DNA of 45,229 nucleotides, from positions 1 to 45,229 of the forward strand of contig JADCGX010000052.1 in NCBI GenBank assembly GCA_020248785.1. The letters are read 5' to 3'. Of the stretch, positions 34,659-43,323 are shown in pieces; within the stretch, counting starts at the first letter, position 1; every line of letters begins with the position of its first letter. The stretch comes from Burkholderiales bacterium. GTDB taxonomy: Bacteria; Pseudomonadota; Gammaproteobacteria; Burkholderiales; Burkholderiaceae_F. The notes beneath the pieces are model-generated. The model ran no database searches, was not told the origin of the DNA, and saw nothing but the letters and a program-made list of their open reading frames with translations. The position numbers and the translations under genes were made by a program.

Positions 34659-34665
34659 ATCAGCT

Positions 34666-35427
34666 TCAAGCCCTCCAGAGGGCCAGTGCCAGTGTCTTGT
34701 CGTCGTCAGTGCGCTCGTTGACCGGCGGGCTGCCGAGGAACTTGACCAGAAGCCCCTGCAGCTGGTCCTCTTGCTCTGCGGTCGCCTTCGCCATGCCGTT
34801 GAAGAACGGCGCAAAGAACGGCTCATGTGGCGTGTTCGTGGCCATGTTCAGAGCGAGTCGCTGGATGCCGTCGGTGAAGGCTGCTACCTTGAGTGCACGG
34901 TCTGGATAGCTCTTCGTGGCCAATACAGTCACCGCGTCTTCATCGGTCACGAAGTGAGTCATGTTGGCGTACTCGCCAGACATCGGAACAACAGCGACTT
35001 CCAGTCCTGCCCCCGTGTCGACGACAACTCCTCCGTCACCGACCTGCAGCACAAGCGTTCCCGTGGAGGTCGACAGAACCCCCAGAAAGGTGCATGCGAA
35101 GTCTCGGGCCTTTATCTTGTCCGCCTCAGCGGCAGCGTAGATTCGCTCCCTCACGGCAAGAACAATGTCCGTGGCAAGGTTGTCGCCAAGACCGAACTCG
35201 CCCCGCTTCACCTTCTTGGCAACGATAGCCGCGGCAGCCTCGATAGCCAGCTCTGCTCCTTCGCCGCCTTTGGCTGCGCTACCCGCTCCGTCGGCTACAA
35301 AGACCGACAGAAGGGGTTGACCGTCAGCCAGCTGGTCGACTTGGGCCCAGCAGCTATCTTGGCAAGGCGTGCAGGTGTGCGCGTGGGAGGTTCCTACCTC
35401 GGACGCGTAGACAAGACGCCAAGTCAC
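34666..35427 (-). CDS. PP2C-family serine/threonine phosphatase
   Basis: A 253-residue protein with the metal-binding motifs of PP2[17 protein letters not shown] near 44-59, [12 protein letters not shown] in the centre, [12 protein letters not shown] near 185 and [12 protein letters not shown] at the end. It lacks membrane segments, so it should be cytosolic. It should reverse phosphorylation by the adjacent kinase. Its ATG overlaps the vWA gene stop by 4 bp (ATGA). Middle gene of the TerY-P-like triad. Confidence 0.88.
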   Translation of the reverse strand: MTWRLVYASEVGTSHAHTCTPCQDSCWAQVDQLADGQPLLSVFVADGAGSAAKGGEGAELAIEAAAAIVAKKVKRGEFGLGDNLATDIVLAVRERIYAAAEADKIKARDFACTFLGVLSTSTGTLVLQVGDGGVVVDTGAGLEVAVVPMSGEYANMTHFVTDEDAVTVLATKSYPDRALKVAAFTDGIQRLALNMATNTPHEPFFAPFFNGMAKATAEQEDQLQGLLVKFLGSPPVNERTDDDKTLALALWRA

Positions 35428-36083
35428 ACCGAAGCCCAGCCTTTCGGAGCCTCGAGGGGGACTTCGGTGCCCGGCGTCGAGCGCGACACCGAGCGCAGCG
35501 AACTGGAAAGCCAGCTAAACAGCTCGCGGAACTTCAGGCCCTGAAGAGACAGAGGTTCCCGGGTGCTGATATTGCGCAGGGTGTCCATGTCCGCTCCCTG
35601 AACGCCGATGGCGAAGAACGCAAACTTCTTCGAGGCCTCGCCTTCACGGATGGCCTCGGCAGCCGACGTCCAAGCGTCGGTCGGCTTGCCATCGGTGATG
35701 AGGAACACCCAGGGACGGTAGTAAGAGATGCCGTTGGCGCGATAGTCCCGCTTGCGGTCCTCGACCATGTTCAGGGCTTGCGTTATGGCGGCGCCGGTGG
35801 GCGTGTCACCCTGGCTTTGGAGCGTCGGCGGGTAGAACGTGGAGGCGCTCGTGAAGGGGGTCTCAACCTTGACGGGACCGAACGTGACGATGCCGACCTC
35901 AACGCGCTTCATGGCAAGGGCGTCCGCTGAGAGCTCGTCTCGGAAGGTGGCAAGACCCGCATTCAGCTCATTCAGGGGCTGCCCGTTCATCGAGCCGGAC
36001 ACGTCCAAGAGCAGGATGCAGGGGCAACGAGGCTCCGGATTGCTGGCGAAGTCGTTGGTCTCGAAGGAAATTTGCTCGCTCAC
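35424..36083 (-). CDS. TerY-like von Willebrand factor A domain protein
   Basis: A 219-residue single-domain vWA protein. The metal-ion-dependent adhesion site is DVSGSMNG near 27-34, with the later ligands in GDTPTGAAI and [14 protein letters not shown] 36083 with GGGAGA 5 bp upstream is the best start; an in-frame ATG at 36113 lacks a ribosome-binding site. vWA domains of this TerY type probably bind the kinase or its target in a metal-dependent way. First gene of the triad. Confidence 0.87.
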   Translation of the reverse strand: MSEQISFETNDFASNPEPRCPCILLLDVSGSMNGQPLNELNAGLATFRDELSADALAMKRVEVGIVTFGPVKVETPFTSASTFYPPTLQSQGDTPTGAAITQALNMVEDRKRDYRANGISYYRPWVFLITDGKPTDAWTSAAEAIREGEASKKFAFFAIGVQGADMDTLRNISTREPLSLQGLKFRELFSWLSSSLRSVSRSTPGTEVPLEAPKGWASV

Positions 36084-36177
36084 GGGTTCTCCCTTAGGTT
36101 GCGGGTGTTTCAAGAAGTCTATCGGGGCGGCTCACCGCGCCCTTGCAGGCCTGTCTAGCAAGGTCATGAAAACGGCT

Positions 36178-36575
36178 CTACTCCTGGAGTTGGGTGCTCG
36201 TGCGCTTGGTGCGCCGGTAGTCCCACGGCGGGGTGGGCGACGGCTCTTGCCAAAGGCCGAGCCGGTACTGCCTAGCCTCAACCTGCGCATCCACGTAGAG
36301 CCGACGGTCTAGAGGAGGCTGCTCCGACGCGTACTCGACGTAGTGCCATGCCAAGCCCGAAGAAACCTGGGCCAAGTTCACGTCGCGACGCTCGACCAGG
36401 ACCTTGCCAATCAGACGTCCGTACCGGTCTCGCTTGTGCCACTCAACCGCCACTTCCCGGCGATAGGCCAGAGCAGACAGGCCGCTTTTGACCGTTGGCC
36501 CCACGGCTGCCCCTTTTCCGGGGCGTCGATACCAGCGAGCCGAATTTTGTGTTGGACCTTCTCAGCGTCGAGGAC
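36178..36575 (-). pseudogene. Thermonuclease (SNase-like) remnant, frameshifted and 5'-truncated
   Basis: Two frames together encode one staphylococcal-nuclease fold. The upstream frame gives VLDAEKVQHKIRLAGIDAPE then KGQPWGQRSKAA; the downstream frame continues LSALAYRREVAVEWHKRDRYGRLIGKVLVERRDVNLAQ. Adding one C near 36480 (GCC-CTG instead of GCCTG) rejoins them, so a single-base deletion is likely. The first catalytic strand (DGDT) is missing; an in-frame TAG and no start codon precede VLDAEK. The downstream half alone could start at 36504 (108 aa), but would lack catalytic residues. It lies between the WYL regulator and the vWA gene. Confidence 0.8.
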
Positions 36576-36652
36576 GGCTTGCGTAGCCCGAATTTCATTG
36601 TGAGTCTCCCCTTGGTTCGATAACGCCTTCTAGCGACCGCTCTTGAGCAGCC

Positions 36653-37567
36653 TCATGCAGCGAGTTGTCGAAGGTTGAGGTGCGGCAGAACCTCGCTCCT
36701 GTTCTTGAGTACGACCTGCTGCGTTTCTGGCTGGTCTGGCATGTCAACAAGAAGCCCGAGGTGCCGAAGCACGTAGAACGCCAAGGCCTGTCTGCATTCG
36801 AGCCACACTTCTCCGTTCACCATGCCGAAGTCTGTGGCGATGGCCTGGCGGTGTGCAGACGACAACTTTGGATTGGGAACCAGTGTCAGCGTAAGGACCT
36901 TGTTCCACTTCTCGTCTTCTTCCGCCCCTGGCCCAGCTGACGCGGACGGAACCACATTCGTCATCCTGGCGATAACGAAGTCTCGGAACTCGTCGCGGGT
37001 GTGGCAGTACGCACGAACGTGCCAACGAAACCCGTCATGGCCGAAGGCGTGTGGGGTGAGCTTTCTTTCGACTGGCTCCGGCCGCGACATCGACTGGTAC
37101 GTAACGCGCACCCCAGTCCCTTCACGGACGGCGCGCAGCAGGCCGGACACCGTTTGCGGCTCAAGCGCACGCCCAGGTACTGGCATGGCAGCGATAGGCG
37201 GGGTCCAACCGAGGAAGGAGGCTTCGGGCGGCAACACGCCAGCCTCCCGCGCAAGCAGCTCATTCAGGTAGCGCGAGGCATTGCTCCCGGGGTACACCGC
37301 GCTGAAGCTCTGACCGGCCACGTAAAGACGCGCGCTTCTGTCGTACTCCAGGTTGCTTGGAGCAATCTCCGCATACCTTGCGATGTCCAAAGATGCCTGG
37401 GGCACCGAGATGCCAAAGAACGAGACCAGGTCGGACCGGTTCAGCCGACCGTCCCACTGAAGGCGAAAGTCGATGAACTCAAGCCGGCGGTCTTGGCCCC
37501 AGCGCGATACCGCTCTTGGTTCGCGCTTCTTCGGAGGTGCTGCGAGCGAGGACGACTTGGGAGACAT
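36653..37567 (-). CDS. WYL-domain transcriptional regulator, BrxR/CapW-like
   Basis: A 304-residue regulator with three parts: winged helix about 25-85 (RRLEFIDFRLQWDGRLNRSDLVSFFGISVPQASLDIARY), WYL domain about 137-205 (VRVTYQSMSRPEPVERKLTPHAFGHDGFRWHVRAYC) and WCX about 222-295. This layout is that of the BrxR/CapW repressors found beside BREX, CBASS and other defence systems. It is divergent from the Wadjet operon, with palindromes in the shared promoter. It also lies at the head of the leftward transcript leading to the vWA-PP2C-kinase genes, so it may control both arms. ATG 37567. Confidence 0.88.
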   Translation of the reverse strand: MSPKSSSLAAPPKKREPRAVSRWGQDRRLEFIDFRLQWDGRLNRSDLVSFFGISVPQASLDIARYAEIAPSNLEYDRSARLYVAGQSFSAVYPGSNASRYLNELLAREAGVLPPEASFLGWTPPIAAMPVPGRALEPQTVSGLLRAVREGTGVRVTYQSMSRPEPVERKLTPHAFGHDGFRWHVRAYCHTRDEFRDFVIARMTNVVPSASAGPGAEEDEKWNKVLTLTLVPNPKLSSAHRQAIATDFGMVNGEVWLECRQALAFYVLRHLGLLVDMPDQPETQQVVLKNRSEVLPHLNLRQLAA

Positions 37568-37586
37568 GGACTAGATTCTTGCACAT

Positions 37587-37630
37587 GTCTATCCATTAGA
37601 CGCATCTAAAGACTGTGCGTATAATGGATA
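37587..37630 (+). promoter_or_regulatory. Wadjet operon promoter with nested inverted repeats (WYL operator candidate)
   Basis: A good sigma-70 promoter: TAGACG (37597-37602), 17-bp spacer, TATAAT (37620-37625). TATCCATTA (37590-37598) and TAATGGATA (37622-37630) are perfect 9-bp arms flanking it, and GTCTA-N5-TAGAC (37587-37601) overlaps the -35. A bound dimer or looped tetramer would cover both hexamers. The site lies 20 bp from the WYL gene start, so autoregulation is likely. Confidence 0.65.
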
Positions 37631-37743
37631 TGCGAGAAGGCTCAAGACTCCCCTCCAGGACTGATGATTTCGTCACCGTTCACACGCCCCCTGCCGTCCG
37701 TGGAGACGGGCGCGGCCCTGTGCGCGGACAAAGGAGCGCAGGA

Positions 37744-39207
37744 GTGAAGGCGCTGCGCAACGCTGAGGCCTTCGAGGCCCTTCGGCAAGGACGAATCTGG
37801 AAGCTTCTTGCCTCCGACCTCTCGCCCCTCGTCTTGGCGATGCTGCAATCGCTGCTCGCGGAGGAAGACAAGGTACTTCCTTCCTCGGTTCTCGTCGAGC
37901 GTCTGACGCGCGACATCGATGCACTGCGCGGCCAGGGCCACGTCCTGCCGTAAGCGGCCCAGGCGTATATCGCGGACTGGCTCACGCAAGGATGGCTCAG
38001 CAGGCGCCTGCCGACAGGAGCCACGGAGGAGGTCTACGAACTGACGGCTGACGCTGTCACGGCCCTTCGCTTCGTCAGCAGCCTCCAGCGCCCGCGAACC
38101 GCCGCTACCGAAAGCCGCCTGGCCAACGTGATGCAGCAGGTCCTGCGGCTGGCTGAGGAGACCGACGCCAACCCCAAGACTCGCTTGGCGGCGTTGATGG
38201 CCGAGCGTGAGCGCATCGACCAGGAGATTGCCTTGGTCCAGTCTGGAGGCGTCAAGACGCTTCCCGAAGAACGCGCTGTTGAACGAGCACGAGAAATCAT
38301 CACCCTGGCGCAAGACCTCGCCGGTGATTTCCGGAACGTTCGCGACGCCTTCGACCGGCTGAACCGTGAGCTCCGCCAGAGCCTGATGGAGAACGATGGC
38401 AGCCGTGGCGACGTCCTGGAAAACCTGTTCGCAGGCGTCGACCTGATTGCAGAGAGTGGCCCGGGCTGCACGTTCACCGCTTTCTGGCGCCTGTTGACCG
38501 ACGGTGAGCAGTCCTATGCCCTGACCGAGGCCATCGACGCCGTGACCAGCCGGCAGTTCGCCTGGAAGCTGGAAGCCAGGGAGCGGAAGTTCCTGCAGTC
38601 GCTGACGGCGACGTTGATGGCAGAGGGTGGCGAGGTCCATGAGGTGCTGCAGCAGTTCGCGCGGAGCCTCAAGAGCTTCGTCCAAAGCAGGGAGTTCCAG
38701 GAGCAGCGCCGCCTGCATACGCTGCTCAAGCAGGCGCAGCAAGCAGCGTTGGCGGCGAAGGACCATGTCCGGGCCAACGAAGGCGTGGAGTTCGAGCTTT
38801 CCCTGACCAGCAGCCGGATTCGTTCTGTCTCCCAGTGGTCCCTGTACGACCCGAACCTGCGCATTCCAAACTCGGCGATGGACGACGCGGCGCCGTCGCA
38901 TCTGAGCATCGAGGACGTCGAAGAGCTGGTGCGGCACTCGGAAATCGCCTTCCGTTCGCTGCGAGCCAACATCAAGGCGCTGCTGCTGGAGACGTCGCAG
39001 GTCACCGTAGGGCAGCTGCTTGCGCGCTTCCCTGCCGAACAGGGCTTCGGGTCTGTCGTCGGCTACGTCGCGCTTGGCGCTAAACACGGGGAAGTGGCCT
39101 ACGGCGCGGAAGTCGTCCACTGGCAGGGCAGCGACGGCGTCGAACGAAGCGCCCGCGTGCCGACCATCTACTTTGTGAGGGAGAGGTTCCTTGAACTTTT
39201 CGAATGA
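37744..39207 (+). pseudogene. jetA: Wadjet type I JetA, interrupted by an in-frame TAA at codon 70
   Basis: GTG 37744 has an ideal AAGGAG 7 bp upstream. Translation gives KALRNAEAFEALRQGRIWKL through GQGHVLP, then TAA at 37951-37953, then in the same frame AAQAYIADWLTQGWLSRRLP to the end at 39207. Both parts belong to one JetA of about 487 codons; the MukF-like kleisin subunit of the SMC-like complex. Homologues have LPxTxxAYxADW at the junction, so TAA replaces one residue, most simply CAA (Gln). The nearest internal ATG (38128) has no Shine-Dalgarno and would drop the N-terminal domain. Without readthrough the system should fail. A sequencing error is the main alternative. Confidence 0.85.
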
Positions 39208-39943
39208 AGCCGAGGACCTCGACACTCCGGAAGTCGTCGAGCAGGCAACCAACACGGATGCGGCTGTGTCCTTCGCTGGAGACACCGGCCAACTTCCGCT
39301 CGATACCCGGCGGGCACTGGTCCAGTTGCTCCAGGGGCCGTCGGTCGACGGCAGCCGACAAGGAAAGCTTTGGCTTGTGCTGCTGCGCGATGAGGCCGCC
39401 ATCCGGTCGCGCCTGCACGACCTCTTCCTGGACCTGGTCGTCGACCGCGAGCAGAAGGTCGCCTTCACTCGCCAGGTCGTTGCAGAGAGCATCGACGCCC
39501 CCGTTCTTCTGCGTAGAGCCGCCCTCACCTTCCTCGAATCAGCCCTGGTGCTGTTCCTGCGGCAGCGGCTGACGCATGCCGATGCACAAGGTGACCGTGC
39601 CGTTGTCTCCAAGGTGGAAATGGTGGAGCACCTGCGCGTCTTCGAGCGAGACAAGAACGTTGACCATGCTCGCTTCGAGCGGCAAATGGAGAACGCGGTC
39701 GAGAAGGCCAAGAAGCTGAGCCTGCTGCACAAGCTGCGTGGCGGCGACGAGCGCTTCGAAATCTCGCCCACGCTCAAGCTGCTGTTCCCTGCCGAGGAGA
39801 TTCAGGCGCTGGCGCAGTCGTACTCGGCCATTGCGCAGGCGGCAGCTCAAGGGGCGGCCGATGGAGAGCTGGCGGCCGACTCCGCCCTGCTGACCCGGCC
39901 GTCCAGCGGCGAAGATGAACTTGATGAGGAGGTCGACCAATGA
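39191..39943 (+). CDS. jetB: Wadjet type I JetB (DUF4194)
   Basis: A 250-residue protein matching the DUF4194 JetB subunit, the MukE-like partner of the kleisin. Typical stretches are SRQGKLWLVLLRDEAAIRSRLHDLFLDLVVDREQKVAFTRQV and LRRAALTFLESALVLFLRQRL. The TTG start at 39191 with GAGAGG upstream overlaps jetA by 17 bp. The C-terminus is acidic (SSGEDELDEEVDQ). The 3' end overlaps jetC by 4 bp (ATGA). No damage is visible. Confidence 0.9.
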   Translation: MNFSNEAEDLDTPEVVEQATNTDAAVSFAGDTGQLPLDTRRALVQLLQGPSVDGSRQGKLWLVLLRDEAAIRSRLHDLFLDLVVDREQKVAFTRQVVAESIDAPVLLRRAALTFLESALVLFLRQRLTHADAQGDRAVVSKVEMVEHLRVFERDKNVDHARFERQMENAVEKAKKLSLLHKLRGGDERFEISPTLKLLFPAEEIQALAQSYSAIAQAAAQGAADGELAADSALLTRPSSGEDELDEEVDQ

Positions 39944-42900
39944 ACGCGGTTGTCGCCACCCCGGACCTCTTCCTCGCCGAACCCGCTGCGGACACCGGCG
40001 AACGCGACCAGATGAAGCTGCGGCAGATGCAGCTGTTCAACTGGGGCACGTTCCAAGGGCTGCTCCGAGTGGACATCGCCGAACGGGGCTACCTCTTCGT
40101 TGGGCCGTCCGGCTCCGGCAAGTCCACCATCCTTGACGCGCACGCGCTGTTGACGACACCTCCGAAGTGGGTTGACTTCAACGTGGCCGCGCGAGAGGCC
40201 GACAAGCGCTCCAAGGACCGGAACCTTCTGACCTACGTGCGGGGCGCGTGGGCGCAGCAAACCACCGACTCGGGCGAGTACGCCTCCCAGTTCCTGCGGC
40301 CGGATACAACCTGGACGGCGCTTGCTGAGACCTACCGGGACGGCCACGGAAACGTTGTTGTCATCGCACAGGTTCTGTGGGTGCGCGGCAAGTCGACCAG
40401 TTCGTCTGACGTCAAGCGCATCTACCTGGTGCTCGAGCGCGAACTTGACCTGCAGGAGCTGCAGTTCTTCCCGGAGCATAACTTCGACGTGCGTCGCTTC
40501 AAGTTCGACATGCCCGACGCATTCGTGAAGGACGAGTTCAGCGCCTTCCAGGAACGCTTCCGGCGACTCTTGGGCATCGACAGCGAGCGGGCGCTGCGGC
40601 TGCTGCACAAGACGCAGGCCGCCAAGAACCTGGGCGAGCTCAACGACTTCATGCGTGACTTCATGCTGGAGCCGCCTGAGACCTTCAAGCTCGCCGAGAA
40701 GCTGGTGGACCAGTTCGCCGAGCTGAACGAGGCCCACCGCGCGGTCGTCTCTGCCCGGCGCCAGATTGAGACGCTCAAGCCGGCACGAGATGAGGCGCAG
40801 CTCGCGGAGAAGGCGCGCCTCGAGAAGAACGAGCTCAGCGAACTCTCTGCGGGCGTCGACAAGTACAAGGAGCAGACGCGTAAACGTCTGCTGGAACAAG
40901 CGGTTGCCGAGCTCTCGACCGACCTGAGCGGCATGGCCCAAGAGGCCGGCAGACTCAAGGGCATCGAGAAGAACGAGTTTGACAAGCTTCGCTCGCTGCA
41001 GGACCAGCGCAGCGGCATGGGCGGCAGTCTGCTTGAGGACCTTTCGGCACAGCTCCAGGAGGCAGAGGCCGCACGCGGAAAACGCTTCCTCAAGCGCGAG
41101 GCCGTCAAGGCTGCCTGTGAGGTGCTGGGCTGGGCCACCCCTGACGCCGCGGTGTGGTTCACGCAACGCAAGGACGCAGCCAAGGAGGCTCTGCTGGAGG
41201 CCGACGCCAAGCGCGAGGAGCAAGGCGAGCAGACCTACCGGCTTCGCAAGCAGTACGAGGAGCTGGGCGAGAAGCTCCAGAAGACCGCCGTCGAAGTGAA
41301 GGCGCTGGAGCGGCAGCGCTCAAGCATCCCGGCTCGCATGCTAGCCGTGCGCGAGCGCATGGCGCGCGAACTCGGCATCCCGGAGGAGAAACTGCCCTTT
41401 GCCGGCGAGCTCATGGAGGTCCGCAAGGATGAATCTGAGTGGCGAGGCGCTATTGAACGTGTGCTCGGGAACTTCGCACAGTCCCTTCTTGTGCCGGACA
41501 AGCACTACAGCCAGGTTGCGGGCTACATCAACGACACGCACATTGGTGAGCGGGTGGTCTACCTGCGGATGCTGAGTCAGAGTTCCGGTCAGCGCAGCTT
41601 CGGCCCGACATCGCTCATTCGGAAGCTGAACTTCGCCAACGCGCCGGAGGCCGAGTGGGTCAAGGAAGAGCTGAAGTCACGGTTCGACTACGAGTGCACC
41701 GAGACGGTTCACGCCTTCCGGGCGGCGAGCCGCGCCATCACCCGTGAAGGTCAGGTCAAGCACAACAGCACCCGGCACGAGAAGGACGACCGGTTCAACA
41801 TCAACGACCAGAGCCGTTGGGTCCTTGGTTTCGACAACGCGTCCAAGCTGGCCTACTTCCGAGAAGAAGCGTTCAAGCTTGCTCAGCAGATTGAGGAAAC
41901 GCGCAAGGCTCTCGAAACCGCCAAGTCCGAAGAAGCGACCGAGCGCGAGCGGCTCAAGGCGTACACGCAGCTGGCGAACACGGAATGGGACGAGGTCGAC
42001 GTCGCCTCAGCGCTGGCTCGCATCGAAGCGTTGAAGACTCGAATCGAGCGCGAAAAGGCCGCGCGGCCGGACCTTGCCAGGCTTGACGACGACATCAAGG
42101 CACAGGAGACGGTGCACGAACGGTCCCGCAGTGTGCATAGCGACTATCTCGGCAAGATTTCGGCTGAGAAGCGCAAGCTGGAGGAACTCCAGCGCCGAGT
42201 CGATGTGCTGAAGCCCGAACTGCTTTCCGTAGAGCTGACGCCATTCCAGAAGCAAGGCCTGGACGAGCGGTACCGCAAGTACCTGCCGGATATGACCTGG
42301 GAGACGCTGGACAACTCGACGACGCAGGTGGTCCGCGGCCTCAACGCCGATGAGCGTGAGGTTGGAGAGCGCATCCTGCAGTTGGAGAACAGCGTAGAGC
42401 GCCGGCTCGCTGACTTCATCCGTGTGTGGCCGTCGGATGCCGGCGGCCTTGACGCCAAGATGGCCAGCGCACCGGACTTCTTCGCGAAGCTCACACGGTT
42501 GGAGACGGACGGGCTGCCGAAGTATGAGCAACGATTCCTGGACCTGCTGCGGGACCAGAGCGCGCAGAACCTCACCATGCTGCAGACCCAGCTGGACCAG
42601 GAGCGCAAGGCCATCCGCGACCGCATGACGCTCGTCAACGAGAGCTTGGCGTCTGCTCCTTTCGGTCCCAACACCCACCTGGTCATCGAGACCCAGGAGA
42701 AGCTCCTGGAAGACGTCGTAGCGTTCAAGCAGGCCCTCAAGGGTGCCCTGAGCAACATGCTGACGACCAATGCCCGGGAGGCTGAGCAACGGTTTGAGGT
42801 CATCAGCGGCTTGGTCAAGCGGCTGGCCAGCCAGGAGACAGTGGACAAGAACTGGCGCGCCCTGGTCTTGGACGTCCGCCAGCACGTGGAGTTCGTCGCC

Positions 42901-43323
42901 CGGGAGATGAACGAGTTTGGCAAGGAGGTCGAGGTTTACAGGAGCGGTGCCGGCAAGTCGGGCGGCCAGCGCCAGAAGCTCACGGCAACATGCTTGGCAG
43001 CAGCCCTGCGGTATCAGTTGGGCGGTCAGGACCGCGCGCTTCCACGTTTCTCGACGGTGTTCCTGGACGAGGCCTTCGACAAGGCCGACGCCGAGTTCAC
43101 CACCATGGCCATGAACATCTTCAAGACGTTCGGCTTCCAGATGGTTGTCGCCACGCCGCTGAAGTCCGTCATGACCCTGGAGCCGTTTATTGGAGGGGCG
43201 TGCTTCGTCCACATCAAGGACCGCAAGACCTCCTGCGTGATTCCCATCGACTACGACGCAGAGGGTCAGCGCCTGCAGATGTCGAGAGGGGCCGGCGATG
43301 TCGAAGAGACTGCAGCGGCCTGA
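39940..43323 (+). CDS. jetC: Wadjet type I JetC, SMC-like ATPase
   Basis: A 1127-residue SMC/MukB-like protein. Walker A GPSGSGKST is at 55-63, with long coiled coils at about 250-480 and 640-800 around a hinge-like centre (SQSSGQRSFGPTSLIRKLNFANAPEAEWV near 545-575). The signature GKSGGQRQKLT is near 1003-1013 and Walker B STVFLDEAFDKAD near 1037-1049. It is the motor that extrudes plasmid DNA loops so that JetD can cut small circular DNA. All ATPase motifs are intact, in contrast to the interrupted jetA. Confidence 0.93.
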   Translation: MNAVVATPDLFLAEPAADTGERDQMKLRQMQLFNWGTFQGLLRVDIAERGYLFVGPSGSGKSTILDAHALLTTPPKWVDFNVAAREADKRSKDRNLLTYVRGAWAQQTTDSGEYASQFLRPDTTWTALAETYRDGHGNVVVIAQVLWVRGKSTSSSDVKRIYLVLERELDLQELQFFPEHNFDVRRFKFDMPDAFVKDEFSAFQERFRRLLGIDSERALRLLHKTQAAKNLGELNDFMRDFMLEPPETFKLAEKLVDQFAELNEAHRAVVSARRQIETLKPARDEAQLAEKARLEKNELSELSAGVDKYKEQTRKRLLEQAVAELSTDLSGMAQEAGRLKGIEKNEFDKLRSLQDQRSGMGGSLLEDLSAQLQEAEAARGKRFLKREAVKAACEVLGWATPDAAVWFTQRKDAAKEALLEADAKREEQGEQTYRLRKQYEELGEKLQKTAVEVKALERQRSSIPARMLAVRERMARELGIPEEKLPFAGELMEVRKDESEWRGAIERVLGNFAQSLLVPDKHYSQVAGYINDTHIGERVVYLRMLSQSSGQRSFGPTSLIRKLNFANAPEAEWVKEELKSRFDYECTETVHAFRAASRAITREGQVKHNSTRHEKDDRFNINDQSRWVLGFDNASKLAYFREEAFKLAQQIEETRKALETAKSEEATERERLKAYTQLANTEWDEVDVASALARIEALKTRIEREKAARPDLARLDDDIKAQETVHERSRSVHSDYLGKISAEKRKLEELQRRVDVLKPELLSVELTPFQKQGLDERYRKYLPDMTWETLDNSTTQVVRGLNADEREVGERILQLENSVERRLADFIRVWPSDAGGLDAKMASAPDFFAKLTRLETDGLPKYEQRFLDLLRDQSAQNLTMLQTQLDQERKAIRDRMTLVNESLASAPFGPNTHLVIETQEKLLEDVVAFKQALKGALSNMLTTNAREAEQRFEVISGLVKRLASQETVDKNWRALVLDVRQHVEFVAREMNEFGKEVEVYRSGAGKSGGQRQKLTATCLAAALRYQLGGQDRALPRFSTVFLDEAFDKADAEFTTMAMNIFKTFGFQMVVATPLKSVMTLEPFIGGACFVHIKDRKTSCVIPIDYDAEGQRLQMSRGAGDVEETAAA

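Noticed and set aside
36178-36504. Intact 108-residue nuclease
   Set aside because: The upstream frame carries the missing RLAGIDAPE part of the same domain, so this is the downstream half of a frameshifted gene.
38128-39207. Functional shortened JetA starting at ATG 38128
   Set aside because: There is no ribosome-binding site and the family N-terminal domain would be missing; the whole 37744-39207 frame is treated as one interrupted gene.
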